The notes below the pieces were generated by a model that saw only the letters and a list, made by a program, of their open reading frames with translations, searched no databases and was not told where the DNA came from. Shown piece after piece: positions 27,323 through 37,607 of a stretch of DNA of 64,000 bases. The first letter of the stretch is position 1. Each line of letters opens with the position of its first letter. The position numbers and the translations under genes are program-made. This stretch comes from Arthrobacter gallicola (GTDB taxonomy: Bacteria > Actinomycetota > Actinomycetes > Actinomycetales > Micrococcaceae): assembly GCF_014836775.1 (NCBI RefSeq), contig NZ_JACSQD010000008.1:124001-188000 (forward strand), given 5' to 3'.

Positions 27323-27862
27323 ATGCTGGAGCAGAATGCCAGAGACTGGTCACCCGTCAGCACGGAACGTCTGCTGCTGCGCCGGCCGCAGGCCAGCGAC
27401 GAAAGCGCAGCAATTGACCTCCACACCGATCCGCGGACCAACATTCACCACCCCGCGCCGTCGACCATCACCCGGGCTTCCTCCGCACGAACCTTCCACG
27501 AGATCCGTCAGCACTGGTACCGCCACGGCTTCGGGGTCTGGGCCGTCGTCGATCCGGGCGCTCCCCACACCCTCATCGGTTTCACGGGAGTCTCCCACCG
27601 GATCATCCGCGGCAGGCCCGCCCTGAACCTGTACTACCGCTATTCCCCCGAGTACTGGGGCCAAGGGCTCGCCACAGAAGGCGCACTGGAAGCCGTACGC
27701 CTCTCCGAAGAGCTTCTCCCCGGGCTACCCGTCGTCGCCTACACTTCGGTGGACAACATTGGCTCCCAGCGGACCGCGCTGGCAGCAGGGCTGGAGCGCC
27801 GGACCGACCTCGACGTCGACCGCGGCACCTACATGGACATCTACCTGGCCAAAGGCTGGTAA
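27323..27862 (+). CDS. GNAT-family N-acetyltransferase (RimJ/RimL type)
   Basis: A 179-residue acetyltransferase of the Acetyltransf_3 group. It starts with the typical TERLLLRRPQASDESAAIDL, has the strand FGVWAVVDPGAPHTLIGFTG, and the acetyl-CoA loop region YSPEYWGQGLATEGALEAVR. It would use acetyl-CoA to modify an amino group on a protein or small molecule; the substrate is unknown. It stands alone between the DUF222 gene and the first lactate permease. Confidence 0.88.
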   Translation: MLEQNARDWSPVSTERLLLRRPQASDESAAIDLHTDPRTNIHHPAPSTITRASSARTFHEIRQHWYRHGFGVWAVVDPGAPHTLIGFTGVSHRIIRGRPALNLYYRYSPEYWGQGLATEGALEAVRLSEELLPGLPVVAYTSVDNIGSQRTALAAGLERRTDLDVDRGTYMDIYLAKGW

Positions 27863-28143
27863 GCCCGCCGGGCCGGAAGCCGCAGGCAGGCTCAACCCGC
27901 CCGGCAGCGCACGGACCACCCCAGCCGCCCCGGCAGCTGCCTCACCCAGGACTCAAAATTCCGGCCCTCCCCCACCCGCAAATTCCGCGCAGGGATCCAC
28001 CACGCGGTCCGGCTGGGCCTACCCTGTAAATACTGCAAGGAACTCTTTTCCCACCCATTCCCATGGCCTGGCACCGTTCCGCCGAAACCGGTCATCCGTT
28101 GACCTCGGCGCCGCCGGCAGCTGGACCCGGCATGGAGGGTCAT

Positions 28144-30087
28144 ATGGAAAGCTTCACCCCAACAACAGACCCGGTCGGCGGGAGCATAGCCCTCTCCGCA
28201 CTTCTCGCCCTCGTTCCGCTGCTGGTCTTCTTCCTGCTGCTGGCCTTCGCGAAAACCAAGGCTTACATAGCCGGAGCGTGTGCGTTGGCGGCAGCACTCG
28301 TCATCGCGGTCCTCGGCTTTGGCATGCCTGTCGGGCTGGCATTCCTTTCAGCGACCCAGGGTGCGGCCTTTGGCCTGTTCCCGGTCGTCTGGATTATTGT
28401 GATGGCCGTCTGGCTGTACCAGGTCACCGTGCGCAGCGGACGCTTCGAGGATCTTCGCCGCGTCTTCGATACGGTCGGCGGCGGCGACATCCGCGTCCAG
28501 GCTCTGCTGGTGGCCTTCTGCTTCGGCGGACTGCTCGAAGCCCTCGCCGGATTCGGTGCTCCGGTCGCGATCACAGTCACCATGCTCCTGGCCATTGGCA
28601 TCGCACCCATCCGGGCAGCGACTGCCGTGCTGATCGCCAACACCGCGCCGGTAGCATTCGGTGCCCTGGCCATCCCCATTACGACGGCGGCAAATCTCAC
28701 CAGCTACACGGGCGACGAGATAGGCGCCGTCGTCGGGCGGCAGACCCCGCTGCTGGCCTTCCTGGTCCCGCTGATCCTGCTCTTCATCCTCGACGGCAGG
28801 CGCGGGCTGCGGGAATGCTGGCCGGTGGCGCTGTTCACCGGCGTCGTCTTCTCGATCTTCCAATTCCTGTGCTCAAACTACTTCTCCTACGAACTCACCG
28901 ACATTGTTGCCTCCCTCGTGGCGATGGCAGCTGCCGTGGCATTCCTGCGGTTCTGGCAGCCGCGCGGCGGTCAACAGGCCTCCGACCGGATGCACGGCGA
29001 GCTGGAAACAGCCCGGGCCGGTGGCTGGACGCCGGCCGGTACCAAGGGAAGTGGTGCGTCAGGGCACGACGGCGGCACGGCAGCGCGCGGCGGTTCCGGG
29101 CACACCGGCGATTCCGGACAGTCCGGCGCTTCAGGACCATCCGGTGATTCAGGACAGACCGGCAGGTCCGGCAGGTCCGCGGGGCCGCCTGAGTACGTCG
29201 GGGGTCAGCGCGGGGCGCACGCTCCCGGATACGCTGCTGACCACGGCGCCGGGAAAAACGCCGGTACCGACGGACGGGACGGCCAATCCGCGGACCGGCT
29301 CACGGCGTCGCGCGGGTGGATGGCACTGTTCCCGTATGTCCTGGTGATTGTAATCTTTGGTATCGCCAATCTCTGGACCCTCGGCGTGGATATCCCGGCG
29401 GCCCTCGCCAGGACCACCATCGAGATCCCCTGGCCGTGGCTCCATGAGGCACTTCTGGATCCGAACGGCCAGACGCAGTCCTCCACCGTCTACAGCTTCG
29501 ACTGGCTGGCCAGCCCCGGAACCCTGCTCCTGATCAGCGGGCTGATCGTGGCGCTGGTGTACTCCCGCTTTGATGACCGTGGCCGGTATCCCCTGACCAT
29601 GGGCGGTGCCATGCAGGAAATGTGGCTCACTGCCAAGCGGATGAAGTCCGCCGCGCTGACGATCCTGGGGGTCCTGGCACTGGCCTACGTGATGAATTTT
29701 TCCGGACAGACCATCTCGATCGGAACGTGGCTGGCGGCAACGGGCGCGTTCTTCGCGTTCCTCTCCCCGGTGCTCGGCTGGATCGGGACGGCGGTGACGG
29801 GATCCGACACCTCTGCCAACGCTCTGTTCGCAAAACTGCAGGAGACCGCCGGCCAGGCCGCCGGCCTGGATCCCAAGCTGATGGTTGCCGCGAACACCGG
29901 CGGCGGCGTGATGGGCAAGCTGATCTCGCCGCAGAACCTGGCAATCGCCGCCGCCGCCGTGAATATGAGCGGGCAGGAGTCGGTCCTGTTCCGGAAGGTC
30001 TTTGGCTGGAGCGTAGCCCTGCTGCTGGCCCTGTGTGTGATTGTCTTCCTGCAGTCCACACCAGTACTGAGCTGGATGATCCCGTAG
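28144..30087 (+). CDS. lctP: L-lactate permease (LctP family), copy 1, with Gly-rich loop insert
   Basis: A 647-residue LctP-type lactate/glycolate permease, multi-spanning inner-membrane proton symporter. Conserved blocks include FEDLRRVFDTVGGGDIRVQA, FCFGGLLEALAGFGAPVAI, AVTGSDTSANALFAKLQETA and GGGVMGKLISPQNLAIAAAA. Start ATG 28144 follows GGAGGG; an ATG 27 codons earlier would add a polar leader. Compared with copy 2 (38602-40326), it has about 70 extra residues in the central cytoplasmic loop, including nine Gly-X-X triplets. The 281-bp gap upstream holds no gene and no clear TGGTC-type operator. Confidence 0.92.
   Translation: MESFTPTTDPVGGSIALSALLALVPLLVFFLLLAFAKTKAYIAGACALAAALVIAVLGFGMPVGLAFLSATQGAAFGLFPVVWIIVMAVWLYQVTVRSGRFEDLRRVFDTVGGGDIRVQALLVAFCFGGLLEALAGFGAPVAITVTMLLAIGIAPIRAATAVLIANTAPVAFGALAIPITTAANLTSYTGDEIGAVVGRQTPLLAFLVPLILLFILDGRRGLRECWPVALFTGVVFSIFQFLCSNYFSYELTDIVASLVAMAAAVAFLRFWQPRGGQQASDRMHGELETARAGGWTPAGTKGSGASGHDGGTAARGGSGHTGDSGQSGASGPSGDSGQTGRSGRSAGPPEYVGGQRGAHAPGYAADHGAGKNAGTDGRDGQSADRLTASRGWMALFPYVLVIVIFGIANLWTLGVDIPAALARTTIEIPWPWLHEALLDPNGQTQSSTVYSFDWLASPGTLLLISGLIVALVYSRFDDRGRYPLTMGGAMQEMWLTAKRMKSAALTILGVLALAYVMNFSGQTISIGTWLAATGAFFAFLSPVLGWIGTAVTGSDTSANALFAKLQETAGQAAGLDPKLMVAANTGGGVMGKLISPQNLAIAAAAVNMSGQESVLFRKVFGWSVALLLALCVIVFLQSTPVLSWMIP
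29098..29178 (+). repeat. Nine consecutive Gly-X-X codon triplets (collagen-like tract) in lctP copy 1
   Basis: Codons 319-345 of the permease read GHT GDS GQS GAS GPS GDS GQT GRS GRS. They lie in the large hydrophilic loop between the two permease halves, inside a longer Gly/Ser/Asp-rich stretch (about 29000-29300). The paralogous permease has a short ordinary linker here. Confidence 0.85.
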
Positions 30088-30118
30088 CCGGGGACAGGAT
30101 CAGCCAGCATCCGGTTCA

Positions 30119-30934
30119 TCAGTAGCTGGCGCGTTCGTCCTCGGCATCAGTGGTCTGCGGCAGGTACCTGGCAGCGAGCGCCTCGGACGCACGTGCCAGC
30201 AGGGCGACGTCGGCCCCCACCAGGATGAAATCCACCCCGGCATCAAGGTAACGCCGGGCGGTGGCCTCGGCGAACGCGTTGACCCCCACGGGAACACCAA
30301 GCTCCTTGGCGGTGCGGATGCACTGCTCAACGGCAGCCACCACCTCGGGGTGTTCCTGCTGCCCGAGATAACCCATCGACGCCGCCAGGTCCGACGGACC
30401 CACAAAGATCCCGTCCACACCGTCCGTTGCGGCGATCTCCGCCACGTTGGCCACCGCCTGTGCGGTCTCCACCTGGACCAGCAGGGTCACTGTTTCATCG
30501 GCCCGGCCCAGATAGTTCTCGATCCGGTTCCACCGTGAGGCACGCGCCAGCGCACTGCCCACGCCGCGGACGCCATGCGGCGGGTAACGGACGGCGGCGA
30601 CGGCGGCGGCCGCCTGTTCCGCCGTATCCACCATGGGCACCAGCAGGTTCTGCACGCCGAGGTCCAGGTACTGCTTGATCAGCACCGTGTCGTTGATCGG
30701 CAGCCGCACCACCGGCTGAATCGGATACCCAGCCGCAACCTGCAGCTGCACGCTGATGGACTCCAAGCTGTTGATGCTGTGTTCGCCGTCGATCAGCAGC
30801 CAGTCCAGACCGGATCCGGCGCAGATCTCGGTCACCAGCGGATTGCCGGTGCACGCCCACATGCCCACCCGGGCACGTCCGCCGGGCACCAGATCGGCTT
30901 TGAACGAAGTTGCGGGGTCTACTCGAAACGGCAT
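30119..30934 (-). CDS. hpaI: HpcH/HpaI-family aldolase
   Basis: A 271-residue class II pyruvate aldolase. Signature segments are RARVGMWACTGNPLVTEICA, LDWLLIDGEHSINSLESI with the metal-binding and substrate residues, VETAQAVANVAEIAA and GVDGIFVGPSDLAASMGYLG. HpaI cleaves 4-hydroxy-2-oxoheptanedioate to pyruvate and succinate semialdehyde; relatives act on other 2-oxo-3-deoxy acids. The ATG at 30934 (MPFRVDPATS) overlaps the upstream hydratase gene by 16 bp, so the two are coupled. Convergent with lctP copy 1. Confidence 0.9.
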   Translation of the reverse strand: MPFRVDPATSFKADLVPGGRARVGMWACTGNPLVTEICAGSGLDWLLIDGEHSINSLESISVQLQVAAGYPIQPVVRLPINDTVLIKQYLDLGVQNLLVPMVDTAEQAAAAVAAVRYPPHGVRGVGSALARASRWNRIENYLGRADETVTLLVQVETAQAVANVAEIAATDGVDGIFVGPSDLAASMGYLGQQEHPEVVAAVEQCIRTAKELGVPVGVNAFAEATARRYLDAGVDFILVGADVALLARASEALAARYLPQTTDAEDERASY

Positions 30935-31704
30935 GTCACTGATCCCAGCTGTCCGTAGTCTGCATGGACGGTGTCTCCCTTGTGCACCCACATGGGACGG
31001 GTGAAGGATCCCGCGAGGATGATCTCTCCGGCGCCCAGCGTGGTTCCGTGGGCGGCAAGCTTGTTGGCCAGCCAGTACACCCCGGCGGCCGGATGGTTCA
31101 GGACACCGGCAGCCACACCGGTTTCTTCGATGGTCTGGTTTTTGTACAGCAGGGCAGCGACCCAGCGCAGGTCGACGTCGGACACCTTGACCGGCCGTCC
31201 GCCCACCACCATGGCGCCCATCGCCGCGTTGTCGGAGATGGTGTCCACGATGGTGCGGCCTTCCATCTCGATGCGGGAGTCCAGGATTTCCAGCGCGGGA
31301 ACGACGTAGTCGGTGGCGTCCAGGACGTCGAAGATGCTGCAGTTCGGACCGGAGAGCGGCTTGCCCAGCACAAAGGCCAGCTCCACTTCAATCCGCGGAT
31401 GGGTATAGGCGTCCCACTGGACGGTGCAGCCGTTCTCCAGCACCATGTTGTCGAAAATGACGCCGTAGTCCGGTTCGGTGATTCCGGTGGCGGCCTGCAT
31501 GGCCTTGGACGTCAGGCCGATCTTGCGGCCGACCAGCTTCCGCCCGCTCTCCTGCATCCGCTGGCTCCAGAGATTCTGCACGGCGTAGGAGTCCTCCACC
31601 GTCATCTCCGGATACCGGGACGTCAGGCGCTGAACCGGAATGCGGTTGGCGCCGGCGGCCACCAGCTCATCGGCGATCTTCTCAATGGTTTGCTGCTCGA
31701 GCAC
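30919..31704 (-). CDS. hpaH: 2-oxo-hept-4-ene-1,7-dioate / 2-keto-4-pentenoate hydratase
   Basis: A 261-residue hydratase of the HpaH/MhpD/XylJ group, which adds water to the 2-hydroxydienoate product of aromatic meta-cleavage and hands it to an aldolase. Diagnostic segments are RKLVGRKIGLTSKAMQAATG, EVELAFVLGKPLSGPNCSIF with the metal-binding glutamates, and WLANKLAAHGTTLGAGEIIL. It overlaps hpaI by 16 bp. No ring-cleavage dioxygenase, semialdehyde dehydrogenase or isomerase of the pathway is visible nearby, so whether the pair serves homoprotocatechuate or another ring compound is open. Confidence 0.9.
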   Translation of the reverse strand: MLEQQTIEKIADELVAAGANRIPVQRLTSRYPEMTVEDSYAVQNLWSQRMQESGRKLVGRKIGLTSKAMQAATGITEPDYGVIFDNMVLENGCTVQWDAYTHPRIEVELAFVLGKPLSGPNCSIFDVLDATDYVVPALEILDSRIEMEGRTIVDTISDNAAMGAMVVGGRPVKVSDVDLRWVAALLYKNQTIEETGVAAGVLNHPAAGVYWLANKLAAHGTTLGAGEIILAGSFTRPMWVHKGDTVHADYGQLGSVTCRFE

Positions 31705-31846
31705 GTACCTGCACCACTTTCCGGGGGAATGCTGTCCGCTCCATTACGGCTGAACAGGATTGTATATGATTCAGGACACATTTCGTCGGCGACGGAGGGC
31801 TTCGGATTCGTGGACACCTCCGGCGTGGCTGGCTAGGGTGGCAGGC

Positions 31847-32698
31847 ATGAGTCCACGCGCGCCCTCAGAAGGCAGTCTGCTGTCCGGTTTCTCCCTGGAA
31901 ATGACCGGCAAGGACGTCGAGGCCCTGCGCAGCGCGCAGGATGTGCTGCCGGCCGGCACCAGAGTGAACGTGACCTTCCTGGGCAACGAAGACCTGCCGA
32001 TGCGCCTGGCGGCCGCGGCAGCCGTGAAATCCGCCGGGCTGGTCCCGGTGCCGCATATTTCCGCCCGCAGGCTCGAATCCTCCGCCGAACTGGAAAAGTT
32101 CCTCGGCGCCCTGGCCGATGCCGATGCGGTGGAGAACCTGTTCGTGGTGGGAGGCGACCCTGCGGAACCGATGGGGCCGTACGAAGACTCGCTCGCCGTC
32201 GTCCGTTCCGGGCTGCCCGCAGCGTACGGTGCCCGGCACATCAGCATCGCAGGTTACCCGGAGGGGCATCCGGATATCAGCGGGGAAGCCTTGTGGACTG
32301 CCCTGCTGGCCAAGGCCGATGCCCTCCGGGAGCAGGGTCTGGAAGCCTCCATCATTACCCAGTTCGGATTCGATACGGCCCCGGTCCTGGCCTGGCTGGA
32401 AGAGCTGCGCGGCCGCGGCGTCAGCATCCCGGTCCGGATCGGCGTTCCGGGCCCCGCAGGCATCAAACGGCTGCTCGGCTACGCACGGCGGTTCGGCGTG
32501 GGGACCTCGGCCGGGATCGCACAGAAATACGGGTTCTCGCTGACCAACCTGCTGGGCACCGCCGGCCCGGACCGCTTCCTCCGCGACCTGGCCGCAGCCC
32601 ACGATCCCGCCCGGCACGGCACCGTCCAGCTGCACTTCTACACCTTCGGCGGCCTGCGGGCCACGGCAGAATGGGTCCGGGACTTCCAGGAGCACTAG
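31847..32698 (+). CDS. Methylenetetrahydrofolate reductase-like protein (MetF superfamily)
   Basis: A 283-residue flavin-type MTHFR barrel starting MSPRAPSEGSLLSGFSLEMT. It keeps VTFLGNEDLPMRLAAAAAVK, ENLFVVGGDPAEPMGPYEDS and ASIITQFGFDTAPVLAWLEE, and differs from housekeeping MetF in its N-terminus. The enzyme interconverts methyl- and methylene-tetrahydrofolate. A LigM-like THF O-demethylase gene lies 1.27 kb downstream; in known lignin degraders a MetF pairs with LigM to recycle methyl-THF. That pathway role is inferred from neighbourhood. The upstream in-frame opening to 31760 lacks homology. Confidence 0.82.
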   Translation: MSPRAPSEGSLLSGFSLEMTGKDVEALRSAQDVLPAGTRVNVTFLGNEDLPMRLAAAAAVKSAGLVPVPHISARRLESSAELEKFLGALADADAVENLFVVGGDPAEPMGPYEDSLAVVRSGLPAAYGARHISIAGYPEGHPDISGEALWTALLAKADALREQGLEASIITQFGFDTAPVLAWLEELRGRGVSIPVRIGVPGPAGIKRLLGYARRFGVGTSAGIAQKYGFSLTNLLGTAGPDRFLRDLAAAHDPARHGTVQLHFYTFGGLRATAEWVRDFQEH

Positions 32699-32795
32699 TC
32701 ACCCGAAAATCCCGGACCCACCCCGGCTTTACTCTGCTCTGCAAACCCGCTGCGAACCACCTGCAAACCTCGCCTGCGGGTCCGCACGAACCCGG

Positions 32796-33779
32796 CTAGT
32801 AGGACGGAAGCAGCGTCTCCATGTCCGGAATCTCCTCGACCAGTCCGCGGTCCAGTGAGATGCGGGCAACCTCCTCGATGGAGGCGCTGTTCACCTCGGT
32901 GCTGTACCGGGGCAGGGTCAGCTGCTCGATCACCTCAGGCTTGAGCGAGGTGTAGCTGGGCAGGATCGCACGGACCTTGTCCGGGTTCGCCTCTGCAAAC
33001 TCCTGTGAAGCCTTGAGTGCACGGACAAACTTCTCCACGGTTTCCGGATTTTCCTGGATGTACTCGTCTGAAGCGAAATAGACGGCCACCGTCAGGTCAT
33101 CCACCGGCTCGGCGTAATTGGAGAACACCGGAACGGCGCCGTCGGCCTTGGCAATGGTCACAAAGGGTTCGACGGCGGCGATCGCGTCCACGGTTCCGGC
33201 AGCAAGCTGCCCGGACAGTTCGGGGAACGGTATCTCCACGAACTCGATGCTCTCGTAATCCCCTCCCGCCTGCTTCACGGCCTCAGAGATGGTGGAGTCG
33301 GAAATATTGTTCAGCGTGTTCACGCCGACCTTTTTGCCTTCAAGATCCTTGGTGGTCTCAATACCGCTGTCCGGCTTGGTCATCACGGCGGCAAAGTCCG
33401 CATCAGGGTCGCCGGTGGAGCTGCCCCCGGGAGCCACCATCTGCACCGGCAAGCCCTTCGAACGTCCCACGATCATGGAGGTGATGTTGGAGAAGCCAAA
33501 ATCCATCTGCCCCGAAGTCACCGCCGGAACGATGGCCGCTCCGCCCTGAGCCAGGGTGAGGGTGACGTCCAGGCCTTCCGCCTCAAAGAGGCCTTCCTGA
33601 ACCCCGAGATAAATAGGCGCCACGTCCACGATAGGAATAACCCCCACCTCAATGGCCGTGAGCCCTTCGGCTGCGGGAGACCCGCTGCTGGTTTCGTCAG
33701 TGGAGGACAGCGACCCCGATCCGCACGCCGTCAGGCCAAGCAGCGCCACCGTTGCCGCTGCTGCAACCAGTTTCCTCAT
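32796..33779 (-). CDS. ABC solute-binding lipoprotein (NMT1/SsuA, NitT/TauT type), orphan
   Basis: A 327-residue extracytoplasmic binding protein. It has a short signal peptide with lipobox LTAC (Cys19), then a Ser/Thr/Gly linker and the NMT1-like fold (VGVIPIVDVAPIYLGVQEGL, FEAEGLDVTLTLAQGGAAIV, MDFGFSNITSMIVGRSKGLP). Start ATG 33779 follows GAGGAGA. No permease or ATPase gene is adjacent, so it must share a distant importer or act as a sensor. Divergent from the LigM-like gene, with inverted repeats between. A methoxylated aromatic acid is a reasonable guess for ligand but is not shown. Confidence 0.88.
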   Translation of the reverse strand: MRKLVAAAATVALLGLTACGSGSLSSTDETSSGSPAAEGLTAIEVGVIPIVDVAPIYLGVQEGLFEAEGLDVTLTLAQGGAAIVPAVTSGQMDFGFSNITSMIVGRSKGLPVQMVAPGGSSTGDPDADFAAVMTKPDSGIETTKDLEGKKVGVNTLNNISDSTISEAVKQAGGDYESIEFVEIPFPELSGQLAAGTVDAIAAVEPFVTIAKADGAVPVFSNYAEPVDDLTVAVYFASDEYIQENPETVEKFVRALKASQEFAEANPDKVRAILPSYTSLKPEVIEQLTLPRYSTEVNSASIEEVARISLDRGLVEEIPDMETLLPSY

Positions 33780-33838
33780 GGATGTCTCCTCGTTTGTCGC
33801 GGACCGAGCCGCGGGGCAGTTTGTGATACAAGCCACAC

Positions 33839-35382
<1,544 letters not shown>

Positions 35383-35402
35383 GCCCCGGGTGGTTCACCC
35401 GC

Positions 35403-35464
35403 GGCCAGCTCCGGCCAGCTCCGGCTAGCTCCGGCTAGCTCCGGCTAGCTCCGGCTAGCTCCGG
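35403..35464. repeat. Tandem 10-bp repeat CCGGCTAGCT / CCGGCCAGCT
   Basis: About six tandem copies of a decamer between the convergent ligM and lutC genes: two CCGGCCAGCT-type copies followed by four CCGGCTAGCT copies. The last copy supplies the lutC stop codon. Each unit contains CTAG and AGCT, so the array is self-complementary and can fold. Confidence 0.9.
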
Positions 35465-36090
35465 ACGATAATCACGTCCAGCGTGCGCGGACCGTGCACA
35501 CCCTCGACGCGCTCGAGTTCGATGTCGCTGGTGGCACTCGGACCGCTGATCCAGGTCAGCGGCCGGGTGCCGTCCAGCCGGCGGAGGGCCTCCGGCAGGA
35601 TGGTGGTGATGTCCGCGGCACGGACCACGCAGATGTGATGGTCGGGGACCAGGGAGATCGCCCGGCGGCCCTGGTTGGAACTGCCGTCCAGCATGATCGT
35701 GCCGGTTTCGGCGACCGAGACGGCACTGCCGGTGACGACGGCGGCTGTTGCGTCGAGTTCGGCAACGCTGAGCGGCGCACCGGTCGAGTCGGTCCGGCGG
35801 CGGCCGGGTGCAGCGGCGTCGGCGGCTTTCAGCCAGGCGTCGTCGATCCCTTCGGGCACCACGTAGCTGGCCGCGCCGTCGAGCAGTTCCGCGATGCGGG
35901 GCGCGATGCCGTCATCGTCCAGGACCGTGACGCCGGCCTTGTAGTCTTCCAGCCGGTCCACCAGCATGGCGATCCGCTCAGCTTCAGGGACCTCCGTGGT
36001 GCTGCGGTATTCCCGCGGAACCTCCGGGACCGCCGGTGAGTCGCGCAGCGCGTCCCGCAGCCTGCCGAGGATCTCTTCGCGTGCGCTCAT
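35455..36090 (-). CDS. lutC: LutC-family lactate utilisation protein (DUF162)
   Basis: A 211-residue LutC/YkgG protein starting MSAREEILGRLRDALRDSPA. The family core is AAVVTGSAVSVAETGTIMLD, GRRAISLVPDHHICVVRAAD and SDIELERVEGVHGPRTLDVI. It is the third subunit of the LutABC complex that oxidises lactate to pyruvate. The start overlaps the lutB stop (ATGA), so it is last in a coupled lutA-lutB-lutC operon. Its stop lies inside the decamer repeat array. Confidence 0.93.
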   Translation of the reverse strand: MSAREEILGRLRDALRDSPAVPEVPREYRSTTEVPEAERIAMLVDRLEDYKAGVTVLDDDGIAPRIAELLDGAASYVVPEGIDDAWLKAADAAAPGRRRTDSTGAPLSVAELDATAAVVTGSAVSVAETGTIMLDGSSNQGRRAISLVPDHHICVVRAADITTILPEALRRLDGTRPLTWISGPSATSDIELERVEGVHGPRTLDVIIVRS

Positions 36091-37607
36091 GCCTTCGTCT
36101 CCCCCTGCTTTGCCGCGTCGCCCGGCTGTTCCGGTGCTGTGTGTTCCTTGGCCCACCAGTCCCGGAAGGACTGCGCGGGAGGGGCCGGGATGTCCCGGCT
36201 CTGGGTCCAGCCCGCGGCAATGCCGGGCAGCTTGGTAATTTTCTTCTTCCGTCCGGCGGCAAGCCGGCCGAGCGGAAGACCCTTCTCCAGCAGGCCCAGG
36301 TTCCGGCCGCGGGAGAACGCCCAGGAGGCGCCCTTCATGATCAAATCCATCTGGGTGGGCAGCTTTTTGGTGCCGCGCTTGGAATCCACGTCCTCGGCGC
36401 GCAGGTGCACCAGGATCTCCGGGATGTTGATCTTCACCGGGCAGGCGTCGTAGCAGGCACCGCACAGCGAGGAGGCGTACGGGAGCGAACTGTTTTCCTC
36501 CGACTTGATGCCGGTCATCATCGGCGAGAGGATCGCGCCGATCGGTCCCGGGTAGGTGGAGCCGTAGGCATGGCCGCCGGTCCGCTCGTAGACCGGGCAC
36601 ACGTTCATGCAGGCGCTGCAGCGGATGCAGTGCAGGGCCGAGCGCCCCATCTCATCCGCCAGTGCGGCGCTGCGGCCGTTGTCCACCAGCACGAGGTGCA
36701 CCTTCTGGGGTCCGTCGCCTTCGGTGACACCGGTCCACAGCGAGGTGTAGGGGTTCATCCGCTCGCCGGTGGAGGAACGCGGGAGCAGCTGCATAAAGAC
36801 TTCAAGGTCCTGCCAGGTCGGCAGCAGCTTCTCCACACCCATCACGGTGATCAGTGTTTCCGGCAGGGTCAGGCACATACGGCCGTTGCCTTCGGATTCG
36901 ACGACGGCGAGGGTGCCGGCGTCGGCGATCGCGAAGTTTGCGCCGGAGACGGCCACCTTCGCGGAAAGGAATTTGCGGCGCAGGTGTGCGCGGGCAGCCT
37001 CGGCCAGCTTGGCCGGGTCGTCGGTGAGCTCCGGGTCCACGCCCGGCATTTCGCGCAGGAAGATGTCCCGGACCTGGGTGCGGTTCTTGTGGATGGCCGG
37101 CACCAGGATGTGGCTGGGTTTGTCATGGTCCAGCTGCACGATCAGCTCGGCGAGGTCGGTCTCGAAAGCGGCGATGCCCTGCTCTTCGAGGTATTCGTTC
37201 AGACCGATCTCCTGGGTGGCCATGGACTTGACCTTGACCACCTCGTCCACGCCTTCAGCACGGATCAGGTCACGGACGATTTCATTGGCTTCGTCTGCGT
37301 CGCGGGCCCAGTGGATGATCCCGCCGCGGGCGGTGAAGTTGGCTTCGAACTGCTCCAGCAGTTCGGGCAGCCGGGCCATCACGGATTCCTTGATTGCGCT
37401 GCCGGCGTTGCGCAGCTCCTCCCAGTCCGGGAGTTCGCCCACTACCTTGAGCCGCTTGTCGCGGATGGTGTGGGTGGCGTGCCCCAGGTTGGCCCGGAGC
37501 TGGGCGTTGCCCAGCTCCCGGTGTGCCGCGGCTGGGAAGGATTCGACGGCGTTGAGGTTTCCGCGTCCGTAGACCGGAAGGGTGGGCATTCCCAGGTAGG
37601 TGCTCAT
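36087..37607 (-). CDS. lutB: LutB iron-sulfur lactate utilisation protein
   Basis: A 506-residue LutB/YkgF protein. The N-terminal two-thirds is the LUD domain (VVKVKSMATQEIGLNEYLEE, GTLAVVESEGNGRMCLTLPE). Two ferredoxin clusters follow: CIRCSACMNVCPVY (from about residue 327) and CGACYDACPVKINIPEIL. It is the electron-transfer subunit of LutABC. Four-base overlaps join it to both lutA and lutC. A variable Lys/Arg-rich tail ends the protein. Confidence 0.95.
   Translation of the reverse strand: MSTYLGMPTLPVYGRGNLNAVESFPAAAHRELGNAQLRANLGHATHTIRDKRLKVVGELPDWEELRNAGSAIKESVMARLPELLEQFEANFTARGGIIHWARDADEANEIVRDLIRAEGVDEVVKVKSMATQEIGLNEYLEEQGIAAFETDLAELIVQLDHDKPSHILVPAIHKNRTQVRDIFLREMPGVDPELTDDPAKLAEAARAHLRRKFLSAKVAVSGANFAIADAGTLAVVESEGNGRMCLTLPETLITVMGVEKLLPTWQDLEVFMQLLPRSSTGERMNPYTSLWTGVTEGDGPQKVHLVLVDNGRSAALADEMGRSALHCIRCSACMNVCPVYERTGGHAYGSTYPGPIGAILSPMMTGIKSEENSSLPYASSLCGACYDACPVKINIPEILVHLRAEDVDSKRGTKKLPTQMDLIMKGASWAFSRGRNLGLLEKGLPLGRLAAGRKKKITKLPGIAAGWTQSRDIPAPPAQSFRDWWAKEHTAPEQPGDAAKQGETKA

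Noticed and set aside
27759-29147. 462-codon plus-strand frame across the GNAT end and lactate permease
   Set aside because: It is an alternative frame of the permease with arginine-rich low-quality sequence and no ribosome site.
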